45,762 nt of DNA from Pseudomonas sp. GM79 (GTDB lineage: Bacteria; Pseudomonadota; Gammaproteobacteria; Pseudomonadales; Pseudomonadaceae). The position numbers and the translations under genes are program-made. Shown here in pieces: positions 33,262 to 41,926 of this stretch. Position 1 is the first letter of the stretch; each line of letters opens with the position of its first letter. Location: NCBI RefSeq assembly GCF_000282495.1, contig NZ_AKJE01000060.1, positions 1 to 45,762 on the forward strand, in the 5' to 3' direction. The notes under the pieces are model-generated. The model was not told the DNA's origin and ran no database searches. It saw only the letters and a program-made list of their open reading frames with translations.

Positions 33262-34686
33262 TTAATGCTTGAACATCACATGCCGAACAACGGTGTAATC
33301 CTCCAGCCCATACATCGACATGTCTTTCCCATAACCAGACAGTTTCTGACCGCCATGCGGCATTTCGCTGACCAGCATGAAGTGGGTATTCACCCACGTG
33401 CAGCCGTACTGCAAGCGTGCAGACAGGCGATGGGCGCGGCCGACGTCCGTGGTCCAGACCGATGACGCCAGGCCGTAGTCTGAATCGTTGGCCCAGGCCA
33501 GTGCCTGTGCTTCATCGGTGAACCTGGTGACCGACACTACCGGCCCGAATACTTCGCGGCGCACGATCTCGTCGTCCTGTTGCACGTCGGCCAGCACCGT
33601 TGGCTCAAAGAAGAAGCCATTGCCTTCCACCGCTTTGCCGCCAGTGATCAAACGGATGTGTGGTTGCGCCATGGCACGTTCGACCAACGCGGTCACTCGG
33701 TCGCGATGTTGTGCGCTGATCAACGGGCCAAGCTCCGTCGAGGGATCGTCCTGCAAGCCGTACTTGATACTGCTGACGGCCGCACCGAGCTTCTCGACGA
33801 ACTGGTCGTAGATGCCTGCTTGCGCGTAAATGCGGCAGGCGGCGGTGCAATCCTGACCAGCGTTGTAGAAACCGAAGGTGCGAATGCCTTCCACGGCGGC
33901 GTCGATGTCCGCATCGTCGAAGATGATCACCGGTGCCTTGCCGCCCAGTTCCATGTGCAGGCGTTTGACGTTGCCGGCGGTGCTGGAAATGATGTTCGAG
34001 CCAGTGGCGATCGAGCCGGTCAGCGACACCATGCGCACTTTCGGATGATTGACCAGTGCGGTACCGACCGCAGAACCACGGCCGTACACCAGATTAAGTA
34101 CACCAGCCGGGAAGATGTCCGACGCCAGTTCTGCCAGGCGCAGGGCGGTCAGAGGGGTTTGCTCCGACGGTTTGAGCACCACGGTATTACCGGCGGCCAG
34201 GGCTGGGGCGATTTTCCAGGCGACCATCATCAGCGGGTAGTTCCACGGCGCGATGGAGGCAATGACGCCCACCGGGTCGCGGCGGATCATTGAGGTGTGG
34301 CCGGGCAGGTATTCCCCTCCCAGCGCGCCGCTCATGCAACGGTTGGCGCCGGCGAAGAAACGGAACACGTCGGCAATCGCCGGAATCTCGTCGTTCAGCG
34401 CGGCGCTGTAGGGTTTGCCGCAATTGTCCGACTCCAGTTTGGCCAGCTCTTCGCCATGGGCTTCGATGATGTCGGCGAGTTTGAGCAGCAGCAACGAGCG
34501 TTCTTTCGGCGTGGTTTGCGACCAGGCTTGGAAGGCGTTGTCGGCGGCCCGCACGGCGGCGTCGACCTGGGCTTCGCTGGCTTCGTTGATTTCTACCATC
34601 ACACGGCCCAGAGCCGGGTTGAACACGGCTTGGGCGGGGCCGTCGCCATTGACGAGTTGGCCGTTGATCAAGAGTTTTGTTTGCAT
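33262..34686 (-). CDS. patD: Gamma-aminobutyraldehyde dehydrogenase, PatD-like
   Basis: A 474-residue NAD-dependent aldehyde dehydrogenase, the same length as E. coli PatD (YdcW), which oxidises 4-aminobutanal from putrescine to GABA. Catalytic residues are C280 (NAGQDCTAACRIY) and E246 (MELGGK); the NAD-site blocks IAPWNYPLMM and KPSEQTPLT and the GSIATG loop are present. The AGQDCTAACR form around the cysteine is typical of aminobutyraldehyde/betaine-type members. It is the last gene of a unit matching ydcSTUV-patD, although a 30-base-arm palindrome separates it from the permease gene, so it may be expressed at a different level. Confidence 0.88.
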   Translation of the reverse strand: MQTKLLINGQLVNGDGPAQAVFNPALGRVMVEINEASEAQVDAAVRAADNAFQAWSQTTPKERSLLLLKLADIIEAHGEELAKLESDNCGKPYSAALNDEIPAIADVFRFFAGANRCMSGALGGEYLPGHTSMIRRDPVGVIASIAPWNYPLMMVAWKIAPALAAGNTVVLKPSEQTPLTALRLAELASDIFPAGVLNLVYGRGSAVGTALVNHPKVRMVSLTGSIATGSNIISSTAGNVKRLHMELGGKAPVIIFDDADIDAAVEGIRTFGFYNAGQDCTAACRIYAQAGIYDQFVEKLGAAVSSIKYGLQDDPSTELGPLISAQHRDRVTALVERAMAQPHIRLITGGKAVEGNGFFFEPTVLADVQQDDEIVRREVFGPVVSVTRFTDEAQALAWANDSDYGLASSVWTTDVGRAHRLSARLQYGCTWVNTHFMLVSEMPHGGQKLSGYGKDMSMYGLEDYTVVRHVMFKH

Positions 34687-34732
34687 GGCTATGTCCTCAT
34701 CGAAGCGATTGTATTTCCTCTATGGGAACCGG

Positions 34733-34834
34733 ATCTAATGTGGGAGCGGGCTTGCTCGCGAAGAGGCCATCACATTCAACATTGATGTTGGCTAACCCAC
34801 CGCCTTCGCGAGCAAGCCCGCTCCCACATTAGAT
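34733..34834. repeat. REP-type palindrome inside the ydc-type operon
   Basis: Perfectly complementary 30-base arms (34733-34762 and 34805-34834), the longest of this family in the window. It sits between the second permease gene and patD on the same strand. Confidence 0.92.
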
Positions 34835-34866
34835 TTCCGTTCCAACAGAGGGTTGGTCGTTGTCCG

Positions 34867-35691
34867 TTATTTCCCGCCACTGCCCGCAACGCTTTCCCCG
34901 CCCCGGGTCAGGTAATAAGCGCCGAGGATCGGCAACATGGTCACCATCATCACCAGCATCGCGACGACGTTGGTTACCGGCACGTCCCGTGGGCGGCTGA
35001 GCTGGTTGAGCAGCCACAGTGGCAAGGTGCGTTCATGGCCGGCGGTGAAGGTGGTGACGATGATTTCGTCGAACGACAGCGCAAACGCCAGCATGCCACC
35101 GGCCAGCATCGCCGAGCCGAGGTTCGGCAGGACGATGTAGCGGAAGGTCTGCCAGCCGTCGGCGCCGAGGTCCATCGAGGCCTCAATCAAACTGTATGAA
35201 GTGCGGCGCAAGCGGGCGATGACGTTGTTGTAGACAATCACCACGCAGAAGGTCGCGTGGCCGACGATGATGGTGAACATTCCCGGCTCAATCCCCAAAG
35301 TCTTGAAGGTCGCCAGCAGCGCGATCCCGGTGATGATCCCCGGCAGGGCAATCGGCAGGATCAGCATCAGCGAGATGCCTTGCTTGCCGAAGAAGTCCCG
35401 CCGGTACAACGCCGCCGACGCGAGGGTGCCCAGGATCAGCGCAATCAATGTGGCGACGGCCGCGATTTGTAACGACAGCTTGATCGCTTCCAGCACGTCG
35501 GGCCGGGAGAACGCCACGCCGATCCACTTCAGGGTAAAGCCCTTGGGCGGAAAGCTGAACGCCGCGTCTTCAGTGTTGAAGGCGTAAAGGAAGATGATCA
35601 GGATCGGGAAGTGCAAGAACACCAACCCGCCCCAGGCAGCGATGCGCAGGCCCAGGGATGCCCGATCTTGAGATGAAGTATCAGAGCGCAT
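34867..35691 (-). CDS. ydcV: Polyamine-type ABC transporter permease (YdcV/PotC-like)
   Basis: A 274-residue inner-membrane permease with about six hydrophobic helices, beginning at about 17-37, and the cytoplasmic EAA loop EASMDLGADGWQTFRYIVLP (170-189) that contacts the ATPase. It matches the PotC/YdcV type. It pairs with the permease encoded before it, whose stop it overlaps by 11 bases, and with the ATPase and binding protein upstream. Predicted substrate class: putrescine/spermidine-like amines. The start at 35691 is reasonable from the overlap and from the N-terminal length. Confidence 0.9.
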   Translation of the reverse strand: MRSDTSSQDRASLGLRIAAWGGLVFLHFPILIIFLYAFNTEDAAFSFPPKGFTLKWIGVAFSRPDVLEAIKLSLQIAAVATLIALILGTLASAALYRRDFFGKQGISLMLILPIALPGIITGIALLATFKTLGIEPGMFTIIVGHATFCVVIVYNNVIARLRRTSYSLIEASMDLGADGWQTFRYIVLPNLGSAMLAGGMLAFALSFDEIIVTTFTAGHERTLPLWLLNQLSRPRDVPVTNVVAMLVMMVTMLPILGAYYLTRGGESVAGSGGK

Positions 35692-36628
35692 CGAAAGCCC
35701 CCAGACGTTTGACGATGGACAGGTAAATGGCGATCAGCACGATCGGCACCAGCGTGAAGGCCGCCGCCATCGGCCTATTGCCGATCGCTCCTTGCTGGGC
35801 GTAGACCATGCTGCCGATGAAGTAGCCCGGCGGGCCCACCAGTTGCGGCACGATGAAATCGCCCAGGGTCAACGAAAAGGTGAAGATCGAACCGGCGGCG
35901 ATGCCTGGAATCGACAGCGGCAGAATCACTTGCATGAAGGTCTGACGCGGTTTGGCACCGAGGTCGGCCGAAGCTTGTAAAAGCGACGGCGGCAGGCGTT
36001 CCAGTGAGGCCTGGATCGGCAGGATCATGAACGGCAGCCAGATGTAGACGAACACCATGAACCGCCCCAGGTGCGAGGTCGACAAGGTGCTGCCGCCGAC
36101 CCCCGGAATCCCGAGCACGAACTGCAAAACCGGTTCCAGCCCCAGGTGCTGAACAAACCACTGGGCCACGCCGCCCTTGGCCAACAGCAAAGTCCAGGCA
36201 TAGGCCTTGACGATGTAACTGGCCCACATTGGCATCATCACCGCGATGTAGAAAAACGCCTTGGTCTTGCCGCTGGTGTAGCGCGCCATGTAGTAGGCGA
36301 TCGGGAACGCCACGACCGCACTGGCGATCGACACGACGACGGCCATGCTCAGGGTGCGCAGGATGATGTCGAAGTTCGACGGCTGGAACAGTGCGGTGAA
36401 ATTCGCCAGGGTCAGGTCGGGCGTGACCGTCATGGTGAAGTCATCGAAGGTGTAGAAGCCTTGCCACAGCAACGTCAACAGCGAACCGAGGTAGATCGCA
36501 CCGAACCACAGCAGCGGCGGTACCAGCAGCAGCGACAGATACAGGTTCGGCCGGCGGTACAGCACGTTCGAAAACCGGCGCAACGGCGAACCGCTGGCAG
36601 GGGTTTGAGGAGCGGCCACGCTGTTCAT
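35681..36628 (-). CDS. ydcU: Polyamine-type ABC transporter permease (YdcU/PotB-like)
   Basis: A 315-residue inner-membrane permease with a first helix at about 30-52 and five more, and the EAA-type loop LLQASADLGAKPRQTF (216-231). The block between helices carries DFIVPQLVGPPGYFIGSM, typical of PotB-like proteins. I start at the ATG at 36628 (MNSVAAPQTP) because it directly follows the ATPase stop at 36630 without a gap; an upstream ATG at 36649 adds seven residues. Same operon as the ATPase and the YdcV-like partner. Confidence 0.9.
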   Translation of the reverse strand: MNSVAAPQTPASGSPLRRFSNVLYRRPNLYLSLLLVPPLLWFGAIYLGSLLTLLWQGFYTFDDFTMTVTPDLTLANFTALFQPSNFDIILRTLSMAVVVSIASAVVAFPIAYYMARYTSGKTKAFFYIAVMMPMWASYIVKAYAWTLLLAKGGVAQWFVQHLGLEPVLQFVLGIPGVGGSTLSTSHLGRFMVFVYIWLPFMILPIQASLERLPPSLLQASADLGAKPRQTFMQVILPLSIPGIAAGSIFTFSLTLGDFIVPQLVGPPGYFIGSMVYAQQGAIGNRPMAAAFTLVPIVLIAIYLSIVKRLGAFDAL

Positions 36629-36629
36629 C

Positions 36630-37667
36630 TCACACCCCGCCCACAACATTGTCGTGCAACGGGATCATCGCCTCGCGCGCCCAACGAGCGCTGATGCGTT
36701 GCCCGGTCTGATGTTGCGTGCTGACGTCCAGCCACTGAACGTTGGCCTGGCTGATGTTCAACGTCTGGCCGTTTTCCAGTTTCAGTTCATAGCGGGTGGC
36801 GCTGCCTTGGTACTGGATGTCGTGCAGCAGGCCACTGACTTCGATTTCATGGCTGGCCAGCGGGCCTTCGGCGAAACGCACGTGTTCCGGGCGAATCGAA
36901 AACGGCTGTGGATTGCCGCTCAACTGCTGCGCCAGATCGCCGCGAATCACGTTGGACGTGCCGACGAATTCGGCGACGAACGTGGTTGCCGGTTTCATGT
37001 ACAGGTTGCGCGGTGTGTCGACCTGTTCGATGCGGCCCTTGTTGAACACCGCCACACGGTCGGACATCGACAGCGCTTCGGTCTGGTCGTGGGTAACGAA
37101 GATGAAGGTGATGCCGAGCTGGCGTTGCAGCTTCTTCAGCTCGCCTTGCATTTGCTCGCGCAGTTTCAAATCGAGCGCGCCCAAGGGTTCGTCGAGCAAC
37201 AACACACGCGGGCGATTGACCAACGCGCGGGCCAGAGCCACGCGCTGACGCTGGCCACCGGAGAGTTGCACCGGTTTACGCTCGCCGTAGCCGCCGAGGG
37301 CGACCATATCGAGGGCTTCTTCGGCGCGTTTCTGGCGTTCGGTCTTGCCGACACCTTTGACTTTCAAACCGTAGGCGACGTTGTCGAGTACGTTCATGTG
37401 CGGGAACAGCGCGTAGTCCTGGAACACAGTATTCACGTCACGCTGATACGGCGGTAACCCCGCAGCTTCGGCGCCGTGAATGCGGATGGAACCAGCGCTC
37501 GGTTGTTCGAAACCGGCGATCAGGCGCAGGCAGGTGGTTTTGCCCGAACCGGAGGGGCCCAGCATGGAAAAGAACTCGCCGTCCTGGATATCGATGGAAA
37601 CCCGGTCAACGGCCTTCACCTCGCCGAACTGACGGGAAACGTTGGTGAACTGGACTGCAAGCGTCAT
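36630..37667 (-). CDS. ydcT: Polyamine-type ABC transporter ATP-binding protein (YdcT/PotA-like)
   Basis: A 345-residue ATPase of the importer. Walker A GPSGSGKTT (37-45), Q-loop FQDYALFPH (82-90), signature LSGGQRQR (135-142), Walker B LLLDEP (156-161) and the H-loop in FIFVTHDQTEA are intact, and a C-terminal TOBE domain follows (about 270-345). I start at the ATG at 37667, preceded by GGAG; the 78 extra upstream codons in the frame run through a palindrome and are not coding. The gap of about 250 bases to the binding-protein gene holds that palindrome. Confidence 0.93.
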   Translation of the reverse strand: MTLAVQFTNVSRQFGEVKAVDRVSIDIQDGEFFSMLGPSGSGKTTCLRLIAGFEQPSAGSIRIHGAEAAGLPPYQRDVNTVFQDYALFPHMNVLDNVAYGLKVKGVGKTERQKRAEEALDMVALGGYGERKPVQLSGGQRQRVALARALVNRPRVLLLDEPLGALDLKLREQMQGELKKLQRQLGITFIFVTHDQTEALSMSDRVAVFNKGRIEQVDTPRNLYMKPATTFVAEFVGTSNVIRGDLAQQLSGNPQPFSIRPEHVRFAEGPLASHEIEVSGLLHDIQYQGSATRYELKLENGQTLNISQANVQWLDVSTQHQTGQRISARWAREAMIPLHDNVVGGV

Positions 37668-37750
37668 GGTGCGGTGCTCCAAAAAGGCGAGGATTGTCAC
37701 AGTGACCTTGCCTGGACTTCTGAAAAATCTGAATCGTGATCGATGGGCTT

Positions 37751-37887
37751 TTGTGGCGAGGGAGCTTGCTCCCGCTGGAGTGCGCAGCACTCCCAAAAAA
37801 GGGTTAATGCGGTTTACCTGGTAGACCGCAGTGACTGGTTTTTGGGGCGGCTTCGCCACCCAGCGGGAGCAAGCTCCCTCGCCACAA
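37751..37887. repeat. Palindrome of the GTGGCGAGGGAGCTTGCTCC family
   Basis: Perfectly complementary 28-base arms at 37751-37778 and 37860-37887, with internal smaller dyads (for example GGAGTGCGCAGCACTCC). It lies between the binding-protein and ATPase genes of the ydc-type operon and belongs to a different sequence family from the other palindromes here. Confidence 0.92.
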
Positions 37888-37915
37888 GGGTTCCTCGCCA
37901 ACTATGTACCGAGTG

Positions 37916-39067
37916 TTACCTGCCGCCCATAATCGCAATGTAATCCTGGGTCCAGCGGCTATAAGGCACAAACTTGCCGCCTTCAGCCTGCGGGGTTTTC
38001 CAGAAGGCGATTTTTTCGAACTGGTCGAAACCGTTGGTCTTGCAACCCTCGGCGCCCAGCAGTTCGCTTGCCTTACACCCCGCCGGAACCGCCGGCAGAG
38101 AGCCGAACCAGGCGGACACATCGCCCTGGACCTTCGGCGTGAGCGACCAGTCCATCCACTTGTACGCGCAGTTCGGGTGCTTGGCCTCGGCGTGCAGCAT
38201 GGTGGTATCGGCCCACCCGGTGGCGCCTTCTTTGGGGATGGTCGAGGCGATCGGCTGTTTCTCGTTCATCAGGCCGTTGACCTGATAGGGCCAGGCGCTG
38301 GCAGCCACCACGCCTTCGTTCTTGAAGTCACTCATCTGCACGGTGGTGTCGTGCCAGTAGCGATGGATCAACTTTTGCTGGGCGCGCAGCAGGTCGAGAA
38401 CGGCCTTGTACTGTTTTTCGTCGAGCAGGTAAGGATCCGTGATGCCCAGTTCCGGCTTGGCGGTTTTCAGGTACAGCGCCGCGTCGGCGATGTAGATCGG
38501 GCCGTCATACGCTTGCACGCGGCCCTTGTTGGATTTGCCGTCGGACAGCTTCTGCTCTTCGAACAGCACCCCCCAACTGGTAGGTGGCTGCGTGAACACC
38601 TTGGTGTTGTACATCAACACGTTCGGGCCCCATTGATAAGGGGTGCCGTAAGTCTGGTTGTTGACCACATACCACGGTGCATCCTTGAGGCGTGGATCGA
38701 GATTCTTCCAGTTGGGGATCAGTGCGGTGTTGATCGGCTGTACACGTTTGCCAGCGATCAACCGCAGGGAGGCATCACCCGATGCGGTCACCAGGTCATA
38801 ACCGCCCTTGGCCATCAGGCTGACCATTTCATCGGAGGTGCCGGCCGTCTTGACGTTGACCTTGCAGCCGGTTTCCTTCTCGAAGCCGGTCACCCAGTCG
38901 TAGGTCTTGTCGGTTTCGCCCCGTTCGATATAGCCGGGCCAGGCGACGATATCCAGCTGACCTTCGCCGGCACCGACGGCTTTCAGCGGCTCGGCGGCCT
39001 GCAGGCTGGCGCTGGCCAGCAGTGCCGTGGTGATTGCACTGAGCAGTGCGGTCTTGTGCACAAGCAT
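37916..39067 (-). CDS. ydcS: Polyamine-type ABC transporter substrate-binding protein (YdcS-like)
   Basis: A 383-residue periplasmic binding protein. A Sec signal peptide (MLVHKTALLSAITTALLASA, cleavage near LQA-AEPL at about 25) leads into the family 1 extracellular binding fold with LDIVAWPGYIERGETD, TGCKVNVKTAGTSDEM, GGYDLVTASGDASLRLIA and QTYGTPYQWGPNVLMYNT, as in YdcS and related spermidine/putrescine binders. Length agrees with E. coli YdcS. It is the first gene of the transporter block, placed 90 bases after the upstream aldehyde dehydrogenase. In such operons the binding protein is often made in excess, and the palindrome after it could protect its mRNA. Confidence 0.9.
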   Translation of the reverse strand: MLVHKTALLSAITTALLASASLQAAEPLKAVGAGEGQLDIVAWPGYIERGETDKTYDWVTGFEKETGCKVNVKTAGTSDEMVSLMAKGGYDLVTASGDASLRLIAGKRVQPINTALIPNWKNLDPRLKDAPWYVVNNQTYGTPYQWGPNVLMYNTKVFTQPPTSWGVLFEEQKLSDGKSNKGRVQAYDGPIYIADAALYLKTAKPELGITDPYLLDEKQYKAVLDLLRAQQKLIHRYWHDTTVQMSDFKNEGVVAASAWPYQVNGLMNEKQPIASTIPKEGATGWADTTMLHAEAKHPNCAYKWMDWSLTPKVQGDVSAWFGSLPAVPAGCKASELLGAEGCKTNGFDQFEKIAFWKTPQAEGGKFVPYSRWTQDYIAIMGGR

Positions 39068-39157
39068 GGTGAACCCTCTTCTTTAAATTATGGTCGGGGC
39101 AGTTCTGAACGGGGTGAAGCCAATGCCGTTATGGCTAATTGTTAGCGTAGTGCGCTT

Positions 39158-40645
39158 TTATAAATGCTGTCCGTGACGGGCCATGATGTGGCGCACCACG
39201 CTGTAGTCCTGCAGCGAATCACTGGATAAGTCTTTGCCATAGCCCGAGCGCTTCAGGCCGCCATGGGGCATTTCGCTGACCAGCATGAAATGGCTGTTGA
39301 TCCAGGTGCAGCCGTACTGCAAACGCGCTGCGACCTGCATGGCTTTGTCGAGATTCTGGGTCCAGACCGAGGAGGCGAGGCCGTATTCCGAGTCGTTGGC
39401 CCAGTCCACCGCTTGTTCGAGCTCATTGAAGCGGGTCACGGTGACCACCGGCCCGAACACTTCGCGCTGAACGATTTCATCGCTCTGTTTGCAACCGGCC
39501 AGCAAGGTCGGCTGGTAATAGAAGCCGGCACCGGAATGCACCGCCGCGCCGGTCACGCGTTCGATATGTGGCTGGCCGAGGGCACGCTCGACGAAACTGG
39601 CCACGCGGTCGCGTTGGCGAGTGCTGATCAGCGGGCCGATCTCGTTGTCGGCATCACGTTTACCGGCAAAACGCAGGCTGCCGACCGCTGCGCCGAGTTC
39701 CGCCACCAAGCGGTCATGAATCCCGGCCTGGGCATAAATCCGGCAGGCGGCGGTGCAGTCCTGGCCGGCGTTGTAATAGCCGTAGGTGCGCACACCCTCT
39801 ACCACCGCTTGAATATCCGCGTCGTTGCAGACGATCACCGGCGCCTTGCCGCCGAGTTCGAGGTGGGTGCGCTTCAGGGTTTTCGCCGCGGCCTGGAGGA
39901 TTTTTTGCCCGGTGACGATATCGCCAGTCAGCGACACCATGCGCACTTTCGGGTGGCTGACCAAATGGCTGCCGACGCCTTCACCGCCACCGCAAATAAT
40001 GTTGATCACCCCGCGCGGCAGGATCTCGGCGAGCGCCGGTGCCAACGCCAGAATCGACAGTGGCGTGTGTTCCGACGGTTTGAACACCAGCGTGTTGCCA
40101 GCGGCGAGGGCGGGGGCGATTTTCCAGGCGGCCATCATGATCGGGTAGTTCCACGGCGCAATCGATGCGACCACACCAATCGGATCGCGACGGACCATGC
40201 TGGTGTAACCCGGCAAGTATTCGCCGCTGAGTTGGCCGGTCTGGCAACGCACGGCACCCGCGAAGAAACGGAACACATCGACCGTGGCGCTCAAATCGTC
40301 CTGACGCGCCAGGTGCAACGGCTTGCCGCAGTTCAGCGATTCGAGGCGGGCGAGCAGGTCGGCGTTTTTTTCAATGGCGTTGGCGATGTCCAGCAGCAGG
40401 TTCGAGCGCTGCTGCGGCGTGGTCCGCGACCAACTGGCAAAGGCGCGGTGGGCGGCGAGGATCGCGGTTTCGACCTGCTCGGTGCTGGCTTCGGCAATGT
40501 GCGTCAGCACTTCTCCGGTGGCCGGGTTGAGGATGGGTTCGACGAAACCCTGGCCCGCGACCAACTCGCCATCGATCAACAACGCGGTGAACAACGGAGT
40601 CTGCGCGCCAGCCATTTTTCGGGTTCTCTTTTCTTGTGTGGCCAT
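39158..40645 (-). CDS. Second aldehyde dehydrogenase, aminobutyraldehyde/betaine type
   Basis: A 495-residue NAD-dependent aldehyde dehydrogenase with C297 (NAGQDCTAACRIY) and E263 (LELGGK), closely similar in its motifs to the PatD-like enzyme at 33262-34686 (shared blocks IAPWNYP, VRMVSLTG, REVFGPVV and NSHFMLVSEMPHGG against NTHFMLVSEMPHGG). It therefore probably oxidises a related amino-aldehyde. Start choice is uncertain: ATG at 40645 (preceded by AGAGAA), ATG at 40615 (MAGAQTPLF, preceded by AAGAGAA), or ATG at 40717. The first about 15 residues are longer than in the paralogue. It lies between the LysR gene and ydcS on the same strand. Confidence 0.88.
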   Translation of the reverse strand: MATQEKRTRKMAGAQTPLFTALLIDGELVAGQGFVEPILNPATGEVLTHIAEASTEQVETAILAAHRAFASWSRTTPQQRSNLLLDIANAIEKNADLLARLESLNCGKPLHLARQDDLSATVDVFRFFAGAVRCQTGQLSGEYLPGYTSMVRRDPIGVVASIAPWNYPIMMAAWKIAPALAAGNTLVFKPSEHTPLSILALAPALAEILPRGVINIICGGGEGVGSHLVSHPKVRMVSLTGDIVTGQKILQAAAKTLKRTHLELGGKAPVIVCNDADIQAVVEGVRTYGYYNAGQDCTAACRIYAQAGIHDRLVAELGAAVGSLRFAGKRDADNEIGPLISTRQRDRVASFVERALGQPHIERVTGAAVHSGAGFYYQPTLLAGCKQSDEIVQREVFGPVVTVTRFNELEQAVDWANDSEYGLASSVWTQNLDKAMQVAARLQYGCTWINSHFMLVSEMPHGGLKRSGYGKDLSSDSLQDYSVVRHIMARHGQHL

Positions 40646-40744
40646 GGGATTCTCTGTGACTGGGCCCGGCCGTCTTATAGATGCCTCAAGACTAGTGGCC
40701 GGGCTTGTGGTCGACAAATACTAAATACTGAAGGTGGCGTTCGA

Positions 40745-41659
40745 TTAAATAGATGGCTTGCGCCCGCCGTGGGGTTGTTCGCGAGCGACGGTCAGGAACG
40801 GGTCCACCAGCGCGGGCCGGGCGGTGCCGCGACGCCACGCCAGACCGACATCGAGGGTCTGGCTCAGGTCGGCGATCGGCCGCGCTTCGATGATGTCGCC
40901 CTCCAGGGACCACGGGCGGTAAGTCATGTCCGGCTGAATGGAAACGCCCAAGCCCGCGGCGACCAGGCTTCGTACCGCTTCCGTCGAGGCTGTTCGCAAG
41001 GTGATGCGCGGTTGCAGCGAGGCCGCCGACCACATGCGCTGGGCGTTGCGGTCCATTTCATCGACGTTCAGCTGAATCAGCGGCTCGCGAGCGACATCGG
41101 CGAGGTTGATGCTGTCGTGTTCCAGCAGCGGATGCTGGGCCGGCAGCCACAGTCGGTGGGGCGAGTGAGTCAGCACTTCGGTCTGCAAGGCGTGGCGGTC
41201 TTCCAGATTGGAGAGGATCAGCACGCCCACATCAATTTCACCGCTGACCAGCAAATGCTCGATGTACGGCCGCTCGTCTTCCATCACGCGTATTTCAACG
41301 TTGGGGTAGGCGCGCTGGAACCGAGTGAGCAAATCCGCCAGGTAATAACCGGCGACCAGACTGGTCACGCCGATGATCAACTGCCCGGCAACCTGATCGG
41401 TGCTCTGTTGCAGGCTGCGCTTGGCATTGTCCACCGTGGCCAGAATCAGGTGTGCCTGACGCAGGAATTGATGCCCCTGGTGGGTCAGGGTCATGCCCTT
41501 GGCGTGGCGATTGAACAGGCCGACACCGATTTCCTGCTCCAGTTGCTGGATGGCCAGGGTCAGGGTGGATTGAGAAATGAAGGCGGTTTGCGCGGCGGCG
41601 GAGATCGAACCGGTCTCGGCCACGGCGATGAAGTGGCGGATCTGACGCAGGGTCATCAT
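40745..41659 (-). CDS. LysR-family transcriptional regulator
   Basis: A 304-residue LysR regulator: N-terminal winged helix (about 1-62, MTLRQIRHFIAVAETGSISAAAQTAFISQSTLTLAIQQLE) and a C-terminal effector-binding domain with two lobes (about 90-295, GQLIIGVTSLVAGYYLADLL). It reads in the same direction as the aldehyde dehydrogenase and transporter genes downstream, with 99 bases to the next start, rather than being divergent as LysR genes commonly are. By position it is the candidate regulator of the amine-uptake genes. E. coli uses a MocR/GntR-type regulator (YdcR) at this locus instead. Confidence 0.92.
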   Translation of the reverse strand: MMTLRQIRHFIAVAETGSISAAAQTAFISQSTLTLAIQQLEQEIGVGLFNRHAKGMTLTHQGHQFLRQAHLILATVDNAKRSLQQSTDQVAGQLIIGVTSLVAGYYLADLLTRFQRAYPNVEIRVMEDERPYIEHLLVSGEIDVGVLILSNLEDRHALQTEVLTHSPHRLWLPAQHPLLEHDSINLADVAREPLIQLNVDEMDRNAQRMWSAASLQPRITLRTASTEAVRSLVAAGLGVSIQPDMTYRPWSLEGDIIEARPIADLSQTLDVGLAWRRGTARPALVDPFLTVAREQPHGGRKPSI

Positions 41660-41926
41660 GGAGGCATTACCGGGTGGGCGGTTTTTATCGATTTACCCGA
41701 GTGTATATCTTTTTAATCGATGGATTGGTTTGTGCGGGGCGGGACGGCAAGTCGCTTAAATGCTGCCGTCGAGTGCTTCGATGTTCGAGCCAGGAATCCC
41801 TTACCGTTCGTCTTAAAGCCCCATCTACCTGTTATTTATGACAGTAGCCAGCTTACCGGATCGGCTGTTTGATAGCCCCCATGCGCCGGGACACTCGGTA
41901 CGGGCGTATCACACTCAAGGAGACGG

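Noticed and set aside
4641..34834. Repeated palindromes considered as a CRISPR array
   Set aside because: Copies are kilobases apart, palindromic, without regular spacers, and no cas genes are present.
39263..41716. An 817-codon plus-strand open frame opposite the aldehyde dehydrogenase and LysR genes
   Set aside because: Spans two well-identified minus-strand genes and their gap; composition is that of reverse-complemented coding DNA.
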